A DNA stretch of 64,000 nucleotides, from positions 265,959-329,958 of the forward strand of contig NZ_JALZWP010000001.1 of NCBI RefSeq assembly GCF_023336755.1. The letters run 5' to 3'. The notes beneath the pieces were generated by a model. That model searched no databases and was not told the origin of the DNA. It saw nothing but the letters and a program-made list of their open reading frames with translations. A program made the position numbers and the translations under genes. Positions 28,521-40,366 of the stretch are shown here, one piece after another. Source of the DNA: Roseinatronobacter domitianus (GTDB lineage: Bacteria; Pseudomonadota; Alphaproteobacteria; Rhodobacterales; Rhodobacteraceae). The stretch's first letter is position 1. The number at the start of each line of letters is the position of its first letter.

Positions 28521-29660
28521 TTAACGCCCTTTCCAGATCCAGCCGCCGCCCAAAACACGCGTGCCGTCGCCATCATAGAATACGCAGGCCTGTCCGGGGC
28601 TGACCCCTTCTTCGGGCGTTAGCAATTCAACCTCGGCCTCGGTGGCGGACACAGGCCGAATGATCGCGGGCGCCGGTGGCCGGGTGGAGCGCAGCTTGAC
28701 CGACAGGTGCCATTCGGCTTGCCCCGTGAAAGGTCCATCCCCCAGCCAATTCACCTCACGTATCGGCACGGTGCGGGTCGCCAAAGCGGTTTTCGGGCCA
28801 ACGATGACCTGTCGCGCCTCCGGGTCCAGCTTGACCACATATAATGGGTCGGACAGCCCGCCAATGCCAAGTCCGCGCCGCTGACCGATCGTGTAGTGAA
28901 TGACGCCCTCATGCGTGCCCAGAACATGCCCGTCCATATCGACAATCTCGCCCGGCTCGCCCGCGCCGGGGCGCAGTTTCTCGATTACGGCGGCATAATT
29001 GCCATCGGGCACAAAACAAATATCCTGACTGTCGGGCTTGTCAGCCACCGCCAGCCCGTGCTTTGCGGCCAGCGCGCGGGTTTCCGCCTTGGTCGCCAGA
29101 TGCCCCAGCGGGAAGCGCAGGTAATCCAATTGCTCTTGCGTGGTCGAAAACAGAAAGTAGCTTTGGTCGCGCACCGGGTCTGCGGCGCGGTGCAATTCCG
29201 CGCCCTGCGCGCCCATTTTGCGCTGAATGTAATGGCCGGTCGCCATGCAATCCGCGCCCAAATCTTTCGCGGTTTCCAGCAGGTCCCGGAACTTTACCCG
29301 CTCGTTGCAGCGAATGCAGGGCACGGGCGTCGCGCCACCAAGGTAGGCGTCCGCGAATTCGTCAATCACCGCGTCGCGGAATTTCGATTCGTAATCCAGC
29401 ACATAATGCGGAAAGCCCATGTCCTCTGCCACGCGGCGGGCATCGTGAATGTCGCGGCCCGCGCAGCAGGCGCCTTTTTTCGCCAGTGCCGCGCCATGGT
29501 CATAAAGCTGGAGCGTGACGCCCACCACATCATACCCTTCGGCGGCCAGTTCGGCAGCCACGACCGAACTGTCCACACCGCCGGACATGGCCACAACCAC
29601 GCGGGTTTCGGCCACCGGCTTGGGCAGCCCGAGCGAATTGAGCGGCGGGTCGAAGGGCAT
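28521..29660 (-). CDS. mnmA: tRNA 2-thiouridylase
   Basis: Inserts sulfur at U34 of Lys/Glu/Gln tRNAs. 379 aa. The PP-loop [18 protein letters not shown] lies near residue 21. The first catalytic Cys is in [14 protein letters not shown] (near residue 110) and the second in [12 protein letters not shown] (near residue 208). GMGWKxx-like regions and a C-terminal beta-barrel ending GGGWIWKGR complete the family. Its start codon faces the divergent sciP gene, with 134 bp between them. Confidence 0.95.
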   Translation of the reverse strand: MPFDPPLNSLGLPKPVAETRVVVAMSGGVDSSVVAAELAAEGYDVVGVTLQLYDHGAALAKKGACCAGRDIHDARRVAEDMGFPHYVLDYESKFRDAVIDEFADAYLGGATPVPCIRCNERVKFRDLLETAKDLGADCMATGHYIQRKMGAQGAELHRAADPVRDQSYFLFSTTQEQLDYLRFPLGHLATKAETRALAAKHGLAVADKPDSQDICFVPDGNYAAVIEKLRPGAGEPGEIVDMDGHVLGTHEGVIHYTIGQRRGLGIGGLSDPLYVVKLDPEARQVIVGPKTALATRTVPIREVNWLGDGPFTGQAEWHLSVKLRSTRPPAPAIIRPVSATEAEVELLTPEEGVSPGQACVFYDGDGTRVLGGGWIWKGR

Positions 29661-29726
29661 TTTGGATCACTCCTGGAAAACAAGCGCGAAATATAAGAAA
29701 ATGCTCTGTATTCTCAACCCCTGCAT

Positions 29727-29741
29727 TCAACCTCTGCTTAA
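29727..29741 (+). promoter_or_regulatory. CtrA-box-like sequence upstream of sciP
   Basis: TCAA-N7-TTAA (7-bp spacer CCTCTGC), a one-mismatch copy of the TTAA-N7-TTAA CtrA consensus, 54 bp upstream of the sciP start. In Caulobacter, SciP represses CtrA-activated genes, so feedback is plausible. The short motif also occurs by chance. Confidence 0.45.
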
Positions 29742-29794
29742 CATTCTCGCGCAATTCTTGGGTCATCGGGGCGAAGGACCAAGGAGGGTGCCTA

Positions 29795-30073
29795 ATGTAT
29801 ATCAAGAAAGTGGACGGGCCGCGCGCGGTTAGTCTGGACGATGGAACGGTTCTGACATTGGCGGACCTGCCGCCGCAGGACACACGCCGCTGGGTCGCCA
29901 GCCGCAAAGCGATTGTCGTGCAAGCCGTCGGCGCGGGGCTGATCTCACGCAAGGCCGCGCTGGAACGCTACGCATTGTCGGAGGAGGAGTTCGATCTCTG
30001 GGCAGACGCGGTCGAAACCCACGGGATAGAGGCATTGAAAGTCACGGCACTTCAAAGATATAGACAACTATAA
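29795..30073 (+). CDS. sciP: CtrA inhibitor SciP (DUF1153)
   Basis: 92 aa helix-turn-helix protein that in Caulobacter binds CtrA and blocks transcriptional activation. The whole sequence matches the family: MYIKKVDGPRAVSLDDG at the N-terminus, the helical pair RRWVASRKAIVVQAV and LISRKAALERYALSEEEF, and the C-terminus GIEALKVTALQRYR. It lies 88 bp upstream of ctrA on the same strand, the arrangement found in many Rhodobacterales. GGAGG precedes the start. Confidence 0.95.
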   Translation: MYIKKVDGPRAVSLDDGTVLTLADLPPQDTRRWVASRKAIVVQAVGAGLISRKAALERYALSEEEFDLWADAVETHGIEALKVTALQRYRQL

Positions 30074-30100
30074 GGCGAGTGTGCTCTTTATTGACGCACG

Positions 30101-30115
30101 GTAACCTAGAATTAA
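30101..30115 (+). promoter_or_regulatory. CtrA-box-like sequence upstream of ctrA
   Basis: GTAA-N7-TTAA (spacer CCTAGAA), one mismatch from TTAA-N7-TTAA, 47 bp upstream of the ctrA start. This is a suitable position for CtrA autoregulation. No GANTC CcrM methylation site is evident in this short leader. Confidence 0.5.
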
Positions 30116-30161
30116 CGAATTTGGTTGAAGCTAGGGTTAATGGCGACAATGGAGAACCCTT

Positions 30162-33082
<2,921 letters not shown>

Positions 33083-33083
33083 C

Positions 33084-35174
33084 ATGGCCGCGCGGCCCGA
33101 AGTTCTGTTCACCCTGTTCGGCGCATTGGAGGGGCTGGAGGGCGTTGGCCCCAAGACCGCGCGCGCCTTCGAGGGGCTGGATATTACCACCCCGCGCGAC
33201 TTGTTGTTCCACCTGCCGCATGGTGTGATCGACCGACGCAGGCGTAGCACTCTGAAAGGAATGGACTTTCCGGCCATCGCCACGGTCGAGGTTGTGGTGG
33301 GGACGCATAATGCCCCGCGGGTGCGCGGCAGACCTTACCGGGTGTTCGTGCAAGACGCCGAGATGGAATTCCAACTGGTGTTCTTCCATGCGCGGGGCGA
33401 TTACCTGCAAAAACTGCTGCCCACCGGACAGCGGCGGGTTGTGTCGGGCAAGGTCGAACTGTTCGACGGGCTGGCGCAGATGGTGCATCCTGACCATGTG
33501 TTGCGCGCCGATGAGGCCGAGGGTTTGCCGCAATTCGAGCCGACCCATGCGTTGTGTGCCGGTGTCAGCCAAAAGCTGATGGGGCGCGCGATTGCGGGCG
33601 CGCTGGAGCGTGTTCCGACGCTGGCAGAATGGATTGATCCCGCGCTGAAGGCCCAGAAGGGCTGGCCGGATTGGGCAGAGGCGGTGCGCGCCGCGCAGGC
33701 TCCGCAAGGCTTGGCCGATCTGGCGTTAGAAGCTCCGGCGCGGGCGCGGCTGGCCTATGATGAAATCTTCGCGCATCAACTGACGCTGGCATTAGCGCGG
33801 TCGCGCGCTCGGCGGAAACCGGGGCGCGAAACGCGCGGAACCGGGGCGTTGCAAAAGCGGGTTCTGGAAAGCCTGCCTTATGCGCCGACGGGGGCGCAGA
33901 CCCGCGCGCTAAGTGAAATCGCCGCCGATATGGCCAGCCCGCGCCGCATGAACCGGCTGTTGCAGGGCGATGTCGGCGCGGGCAAAACGCTGGTTGCCAT
34001 GCTGGCGCTGTTGATCGCGGTGGAATCTGGCGGGCAGGGCGTGATGATGGCGCCCACGGAAATTCTGGCGCGGCAACATCTGGACAGCCTGACGCCCCTG
34101 GCGCAGGCGGCGGGCGTGCGGCTGGAGTTGCTGACAGGCCGTGACAAGGGGGCGGAGCGTGCGGCCAAAATTGCCGATCTGGCCGAGGGGCGGATTGACA
34201 TTCTTGTGGGCACCCATGCCGTGTTCCAGAAAGGGGTCGATTTCGCTGATCTGCGGCTGGCTGTGGTCGATGAGCAGCACCGCTTTGGCGTCGCGCAACG
34301 CGCGGCGCTTGCGGCCAAGGGCGAGGGGGCCGATGTGCTGGTCATGACCGCAACGCCCATTCCGCGCTCGCTGGCCTTGGCGCAATATGGCGACATGGAT
34401 GTGGCGGTGCTGGATGAAAAGCCACCCGGTCGCAAACCGATCACAACGGCGCTGGTGTCCTCTGCCCGGCTGGACGAGGTCGTGACCAAGCTGCGCCACG
34501 CCATTGCCGAAGGGCGGCAGGCCTATTGGGTCTGCCCGCTGGTCGAAGACAGCGAGGTCAGCACCCTGACCGCAGCTCAAACCCGCTTCGAACATTTGCG
34601 CGCGGCCTTTGGCGAAAGCGTGGTGGGGCTGGTGCATGGCCAGCTTCCACCCGCCGACAAGGACGCCGCAATGACGCGTTTCGCGGCGAATGACACGCAG
34701 CTTCTGGTCGCCACCACGGTCATAGAGGTGGGCGTGAACGTGCCCAACGCGACGATCATGGTAATCGAACGCGCCGAAAGTTTCGGGCTGGCACAGTTGC
34801 ACCAGTTGCGGGGCCGTGTGGGGCGCGGCGCCGACGCCTCGACCTGTTTGCTGATCTACGAGCCGCCCTTGGGCGACACGGCCGCCCGCCGGTTGAAGCT
34901 GTTGCGTGACAGCGAAGACGGCTTTCGCATAGCCGAGGAAGACATGGCCATTCGCGGTGCGGGCGACCTGATCGGCACGGCGCAATCGGGCCTGCCGCGT
35001 TTTCGCGTGGCCGATCTGGAACGACAGGCGGCGTTGATGGCACTGGCGCAATCGGATGCGCGCAAACTGCTGCATGACGACCCCGACCTGACCACCCCGC
35101 GCGGCCAAGCGGCCCGCGTCGCGCTGTGGTTAATGGAGCAGGATAAAGCGATCCAATACCTCTCAATCGGTTAA
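33084..35174 (+). CDS. recG: ATP-dependent DNA helicase RecG
   Basis: 696 aa branched-DNA helicase for fork rescue. An N-terminal wedge/OB domain is followed by Walker A LLQGDVGAGKTLVA (about residue 293), a Walker-B-type VVDEQHRFG (DEQH), motif III MTATPIPRSLAL, and C-terminal motifs QLLVATTVIEVGVNVPNAT and QLHQLRGRVGRG. All helicase motifs are intact. It starts directly after ligA. A striking inverted-repeat region begins within its stop codon (see the 35.17-kb entry). Confidence 0.96.
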   Translation: MAARPEVLFTLFGALEGLEGVGPKTARAFEGLDITTPRDLLFHLPHGVIDRRRRSTLKGMDFPAIATVEVVVGTHNAPRVRGRPYRVFVQDAEMEFQLVFFHARGDYLQKLLPTGQRRVVSGKVELFDGLAQMVHPDHVLRADEAEGLPQFEPTHALCAGVSQKLMGRAIAGALERVPTLAEWIDPALKAQKGWPDWAEAVRAAQAPQGLADLALEAPARARLAYDEIFAHQLTLALARSRARRKPGRETRGTGALQKRVLESLPYAPTGAQTRALSEIAADMASPRRMNRLLQGDVGAGKTLVAMLALLIAVESGGQGVMMAPTEILARQHLDSLTPLAQAAGVRLELLTGRDKGAERAAKIADLAEGRIDILVGTHAVFQKGVDFADLRLAVVDEQHRFGVAQRAALAAKGEGADVLVMTATPIPRSLALAQYGDMDVAVLDEKPPGRKPITTALVSSARLDEVVTKLRHAIAEGRQAYWVCPLVEDSEVSTLTAAQTRFEHLRAAFGESVVGLVHGQLPPADKDAAMTRFAANDTQLLVATTVIEVGVNVPNATIMVIERAESFGLAQLHQLRGRVGRGADASTCLLIYEPPLGDTAARRLKLLRDSEDGFRIAEEDMAIRGAGDLIGTAQSGLPRFRVADLERQAALMALAQSDARKLLHDDPDLTTPRGQAARVALWLMEQDKAIQYLSIG

Positions 35175-35220
35175 TGTTCTAATTTTGTTCTTGACTATAA
35201 GAGGAACAAATGTGAACATT
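35173..35220. promoter_or_regulatory. Nested dyad containing a LexA-type box, upstream of the 37-aa gene
   Basis: Outer arms AATGTTC (35173-35179) and GAACATT (35214-35220), and inner arms TTTGTTC (35184-35190) and GAACAAA (35204-35210), are exact inverted repeats. The left half contains GTTC-N7-GTTC (35176-35190), the alphaproteobacterial LexA/SOS operator; the right half has GAAC-N6-GAAC, one base short. TTGACT and TATAAG between the arms look like promoter elements. No T-run follows, so a terminator function for recG is unlikely. Confidence 0.65.
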
Positions 35221-35246
35221 AGGTTAACAGAGCAAAGGAGGTTGCC

Positions 35247-35360
35247 ATGTCATCGCTGCAAACGAAAGCTGGTCGCGCAATGTTCATACAAGATTTGTGC
35301 GGCGGTCTGTCGCTTGTCGTGCTGGTGGTTTCTGCCTTTCATCTGCCGCTCTTTGCCTGA
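35247..35360 (+). CDS. 37-aa predicted single-pass membrane microprotein, possibly SOS-regulated
   Basis: A 37-codon frame starting at an ATG with a near-perfect Shine-Dalgarno (AAAGGAGG, 5 nt spacing). A polar N-terminus (MSSLQTKAGRAMFIQDL) precedes one hydrophobic segment (SLVVLVVSAFHLPLFA) that reaches the C-terminus. It lies between a LexA-like operator region and a strong Rho-independent terminator, so it looks like a complete monocistronic unit. No family is recognised. The layout recalls SOS-induced division inhibitors such as the 29-aa SidA of Caulobacter, but no sequence similarity is claimed. Confidence 0.7.
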   Translation: MSSLQTKAGRAMFIQDLCGGLSLVVLVVSAFHLPLFA

Positions 35361-35409
35361 GCTTTTGACACTGCTTGCGGGCATGTCCGCCCGCGCCTGA
35401 CCTGACTGT

Positions 35410-35447
35410 CGCCGCCATGCACCCCCATGCATGCGCGGCGTTTTTTT
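35410..35447 (+). terminator. Rho-independent terminator
   Basis: CGCCGCCATGCA and TGCATGCGCGGCG pair over 12 bp with a single bulged C and the loop CCCCCA, directly followed by seven T. It ends the 37-aa transcription unit and separates it from trmFO, whose start is 64 bp downstream. Confidence 0.9.
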
Positions 35448-35510
35448 ACGTCGCCATTTGCCAAACCCGTGTCGCGCGTTTATCTGGGGCGAAACAGGAA
35501 AGGGCTGGCT

Positions 35511-36866
35511 ATGGACAAGGTTCTGAACATCGTGGGCGGCGGCATGGCAGGCGCAGAGGCTGCGTGGCAGGCCGCCAATATGGGCGTGGACGTGATTATC
35601 CATGAAATGCGCCCGGATGTCGGCACATTCGCGCACCAAACCCAGCATCTGGCGGAAATGGTCTGTTCCAATTCCTTCCGCTCGGATGATGATGAGAACA
35701 ACGCCGTCGGCCTGCTGCATTGGGAAATGCGCGCGGCAGGCGGGCTGATTATGGAAATGGCCGATGCCCATGCGCTGCCTGCGGGCGGTGCGCTGGCGGT
35801 GGATCGCGACGCCTTTGCAGAGGCCGTGACCGCACGACTGCTGGCGCATCCACGTATTCGTGTGCAGCGCGGCGAAGTGAGCGCGCTGCCGGATCAGGGT
35901 CAGTGGATCTTCGCGACGGGGCCGCTGACATCAAGCGCTTTGGGGCAGGCCATTGCAGCCGAAACCGGCGCAGAGGCCCTGGCCTTTTTCGACGCCATCG
36001 CGCCGATTGTGTATTTCGACAGTATCGACATGTCGAAAGCCTGGTTCCAGTCGCGCTACGACAAGGGAGAGACCGAAGAACAGCGCACGGCCTATCTGAA
36101 CTGCCCGATGGACCGCGAGCAGTATGAGGCTTTCATCGACGCGCTTTTGGCTGCCGAAAAAACCGAATTCCACGAGGGTGAAACAGCGGGCTATTTCGAC
36201 GGCTGCCTACCGATAGAGGTGATGTCAGAGCGCGGGCGCGAAACCCTGCGACATGGCCCCATGAAGCCTGTCGGACTGACCAATCCGCATGCGCCCGATG
36301 TCAAACCTTATGCCGTGGTGCAGTTGCGCCGCGACAATGCCTTGGGCACGCTGTATAACATCGTCGGCTTTCAAACCAAGATGAAGTATGGCGCACAAAG
36401 CACTGTTTTTAAAACAATACCGGGGCTTGAAAATGCCTCCTTTGCGCGCCTTGGCGGCATTCACCGCAACACGTTCCTGAATTCGCCCACCTTGCTGGAC
36501 GACCAGTTGCGCTTGCGCAAACGTCCCAATTTGCGCTTTGCGGGCCAGATCACCGGGGTCGAAGGCTATGTCGAATCCGCGGCCATGGGCTTGCTGGCAG
36601 GCCGGATGGCAGCGGCGGAACTGTTGGGCGCGCATGTGCCCGCACCGTCGGGTGACACGGCCATGGGGGCGCTGGTCCATCACATTACTGGCGGTGCCGA
36701 AGCCAAAACCTTTCAGCCCATGAATGTGAATTTTGGCCTGTTCCCACCCATTGACGCGCGTGGCGGACGGCGCGGACGGCGTGAGCGCTACAAGGCCTAT
36801 ACAGACCGCGCAAAATCCAGTTTCCAAGAGTGGCTGGCCGCGCAGGCGCGCCCTGATGCCGCCTGA
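35511..36866 (+). CDS. trmFO: Methylenetetrahydrofolate--tRNA-(uracil-5-)-methyltransferase
   Basis: Folate/FAD-dependent enzyme that makes 5-methyluridine at position 54 of tRNA. 451 aa. The FAD-binding [18 protein letters not shown] begins at residue 4, followed by VIIHEMRP and the family motifs [27 protein letters not shown]-like (here [11 protein letters not shown]), [15 protein letters not shown] and FGLFPPID near the end. The ATG at 35511 has AGGAAAGGG upstream; the open frame extends further but that part crosses the terminator. It overlaps gluQ by 11 nt. Confidence 0.95.
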   Translation: MDKVLNIVGGGMAGAEAAWQAANMGVDVIIHEMRPDVGTFAHQTQHLAEMVCSNSFRSDDDENNAVGLLHWEMRAAGGLIMEMADAHALPAGGALAVDRDAFAEAVTARLLAHPRIRVQRGEVSALPDQGQWIFATGPLTSSALGQAIAAETGAEALAFFDAIAPIVYFDSIDMSKAWFQSRYDKGETEEQRTAYLNCPMDREQYEAFIDALLAAEKTEFHEGETAGYFDGCLPIEVMSERGRETLRHGPMKPVGLTNPHAPDVKPYAVVQLRRDNALGTLYNIVGFQTKMKYGAQSTVFKTIPGLENASFARLGGIHRNTFLNSPTLLDDQLRLRKRPNLRFAGQITGVEGYVESAAMGLLAGRMAAAELLGAHVPAPSGDTAMGALVHHITGGAEAKTFQPMNVNFGLFPPIDARGGRRGRRERYKAYTDRAKSSFQEWLAAQARPDAA

Positions 36867-37719
36867 GGGCGCGGTTACGCGCTTTGCGCCGTCGCCCACC
36901 GGGCCGCTGCATCTGGGCCATGCCTATGCGGCGTTTGTCGCAGCCGAGCGTGCCGGGCCGCAGGGGCGGTTTTTGCTGCGAATTGAAGATATTGACCGCG
37001 AAAGATGCCGTGAAAGTTACGTTCGGGCAATCCTTGATGACCTGACATGGCTGGGCCTGGAATGGCATGGGCCGATCTGGCGGCAGTCCGACCATCTGGG
37101 CAGCCACCGCAAGGCGCTTAAAAAACTTGCAGCGCAAGGGCTTATCTATCCCTGTAAATGTTCGCGGGGCGATATTCGCGCGGCCCTTTCCGCCCCACAA
37201 GAGGGCGCGCCTGTGATCGGCCCTGACGGGTTTGTCTATCCGGGTGCCTGCCGGGGCCGCAGCATGCTCGACGCGGGATCGCAGGACGCGCTGCGGCTTG
37301 ATATGCGCAAGGCGCTGTCCCGGATCGGTCCCCTTGCCTTTCAGGAAAACGGGCCGTTGCATCCCGACCAGCATCGGCTCGACCCGGACTGGATGATCGC
37401 GCATGTGGGGGATGTGGTGCTGTCACGCCGCGACATGGGCACCAGCTATCACCTGTCGGTCGTGCTGGATGACGCCGCACAAGCTATTACCGAGGTGACG
37501 CGCGGTGTCGACCTGTTCGATGCCACCATGATCCATGTTTTGCTTCAGTCTTTGCTAGAACTTCCGCCTGTAACATATTGGCATCATGATCTTATTCGTG
37601 ATGAAGATGGCAAAAGGCTGGCCAAGCGCGACGATGCCCGCGCGCTGGCCACCCTGCGCGCCGATGGGGCGACACCCTCTGATATCCGGCTTAGCCTGGG
37701 CCTGCCATCGGGCGCATAA
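36856..37719 (+). CDS. gluQ: Glutamyl-Q tRNA(Asp) synthetase
   Basis: Charges glutamate onto the queuosine base of tRNA-Asp. 287 aa, a GluRS catalytic core without the anticodon-binding domain. The HIGH-type motif is [18 protein letters not shown] (HLGH), the zinc-binding motif [10 protein letters not shown] with a downstream YPGACRGR, and the KMSKS-like motif KRLAKRDDA. These fit YadB/GluQ. The ATG at 36856 overlaps the trmFO end. The C-terminal end overlaps the convergent hisI by 29 nt. Confidence 0.93.
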   Translation: MPPEGAVTRFAPSPTGPLHLGHAYAAFVAAERAGPQGRFLLRIEDIDRERCRESYVRAILDDLTWLGLEWHGPIWRQSDHLGSHRKALKKLAAQGLIYPCKCSRGDIRAALSAPQEGAPVIGPDGFVYPGACRGRSMLDAGSQDALRLDMRKALSRIGPLAFQENGPLHPDQHRLDPDWMIAHVGDVVLSRRDMGTSYHLSVVLDDAAQAITEVTRGVDLFDATMIHVLLQSLLELPPVTYWHHDLIRDEDGKRLAKRDDARALATLRADGATPSDIRLSLGLPSGA

Positions 37720-38059
37720 TCTCGACCTCGGCCCCATCGCGCAGCGCGGTGTAAAAGCATGACCGCCGGTTGGTATGGCAGGCCGGCCCGGTCTGGCGCA
37801 CCAGAACCAGCAGGCAGTCGCGGTCGCAATCGACCCGCACCTCGACCAATTCCTGAACATGGCCCGAACTTTCGCCTTTCACCCAGAACGCTTGGCGCGA
37901 GCGCGACCAATAGGTCACGCGACCGCTCTGCAAAGTGCGCGCCACAGCGTCAGCATTCATCCACGCCATCATCAGCACATCGCCGTTATCGGCATCCTGT
38001 GCGATGGCAGGGATCAGCCCCTTGTCGTCAAATCGTAGGGTTTGCGGATCGAAATTCAT
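37691..38059 (-). CDS. hisI: Phosphoribosyl-AMP cyclohydrolase
   Basis: Third step of histidine synthesis, ring opening of PR-AMP. 122 aa, the monofunctional alphaproteobacterial form without a HisE domain. PAIAQDADNGDVLMMAWMNADAV at the N-terminus, WSRSRQAFWVKGESSGH, and the metal-binding VDCDRDCLLVLVRQTGPACHTNRRSCFY are complete (quoted in part: GPACHTNRRSCFY). It converges on gluQ, sharing 29 bp of coding sequence on opposite strands. Other his genes in the window are hisH and hisB at 52 kb; there is no contiguous his operon here. Confidence 0.95.
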   Translation of the reverse strand: MNFDPQTLRFDDKGLIPAIAQDADNGDVLMMAWMNADAVARTLQSGRVTYWSRSRQAFWVKGESSGHVQELVEVRVDCDRDCLLVLVRQTGPACHTNRRSCFYTALRDGAEVEIMRPMAGPG

Positions 38060-38114
38060 GGGCTATGTCCTCTTTCAACGCAGACATACCGCGCCACATC
38101 GCCAAGGAAAAGCC

Positions 38115-38567
38115 ATGAGCGACAATGCCCAGATGATGAAACTCTATTCCACCCGTATCCTCGCGCTGGCGGCGGATATTCCGCATCAGGGGCGGCTGCA
38201 GGGGCCACAAGCCAGCGTCAAACGGCGCTCGCCGCTTTGTGGGTCCACCGTGACGGTGGATCTGGACATGGATCAGGGGCGCGTCAGCCGCTTTGGACAA
38301 GACGTGAAAGCCTGCGCTTTGGGGCAGGCGGCGGCGGCGATCCTTGGTCAGGTCATTCTTGGGCGCAGCACCGATGAGTTGGCGCAAGCGCGCGCGCAGC
38401 TTCATGCCATGCTGACGGCGGATGGCCCGATCCCCGCAGCGCCCTTCGACGGTTTTGAAGTGCTTTTGCCCGCACGAGAGTATCGCAACCGACATGCCTC
38501 CATCCTTCTGGCGCTTGATGCCGCGCTCGAGGCCAGCCGATCGCTGGCCCACGAAACCACGTCCTGA
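38115..38567 (+). CDS. IscU/NifU-like Fe-S scaffold-family protein lacking the third cysteine
   Basis: 150 aa. The scaffold-like fold is seen from Cys42 in RSPLCGSTVTVDL and Cys68 in VKACALGQAAAAIL. At the place of the third ligand cysteine of IscU, the sequence reads REYRNRHASILLALDAA, with His127 where Cys is expected. Such proteins are annotated as iron-sulfur cluster assembly scaffold proteins in Rhodobacteraceae, but cluster assembly with two Cys and His is unproven. AAGGAAAAG precedes the ATG. It is divergent from hisI (55 bp) and followed by an intergenic palindromic repeat. Confidence 0.75.
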   Translation: MSDNAQMMKLYSTRILALAADIPHQGRLQGPQASVKRRSPLCGSTVTVDLDMDQGRVSRFGQDVKACALGQAAAAILGQVILGRSTDELAQARAQLHAMLTADGPIPAAPFDGFEVLLPAREYRNRHASILLALDAALEASRSLAHETTS

Positions 38568-38568
38568 T

Positions 38569-38630
38569 TTCATCCTTGCCCAAATATCCTGGGGTGAATG
38601 GTCCCGCAGGGACCAGAGGGGCAAAGCCCC
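38569..38630. repeat. Intergenic palindromic repeat, copy A
   Basis: 62 bp, identical to copy B at 51497-51558 except for one base in the loop of the first hairpin. The 3' half forms two adjacent hairpins: GGTCCC/GGGACC and GGGGC/GCCCC. It fills the space between the convergent IscU-like gene and pgm. Confidence 0.85.
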
Positions 38631-40364
<1,734 letters not shown>

Positions 40365-40366
40365 TT

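Noticed and set aside
37691-37719. 29-bp overlap of the gluQ and hisI coding sequences on opposite strands
   Set aside because: Both genes are complete and conserved; convergent overlaps of this size are ordinary in compact genomes.
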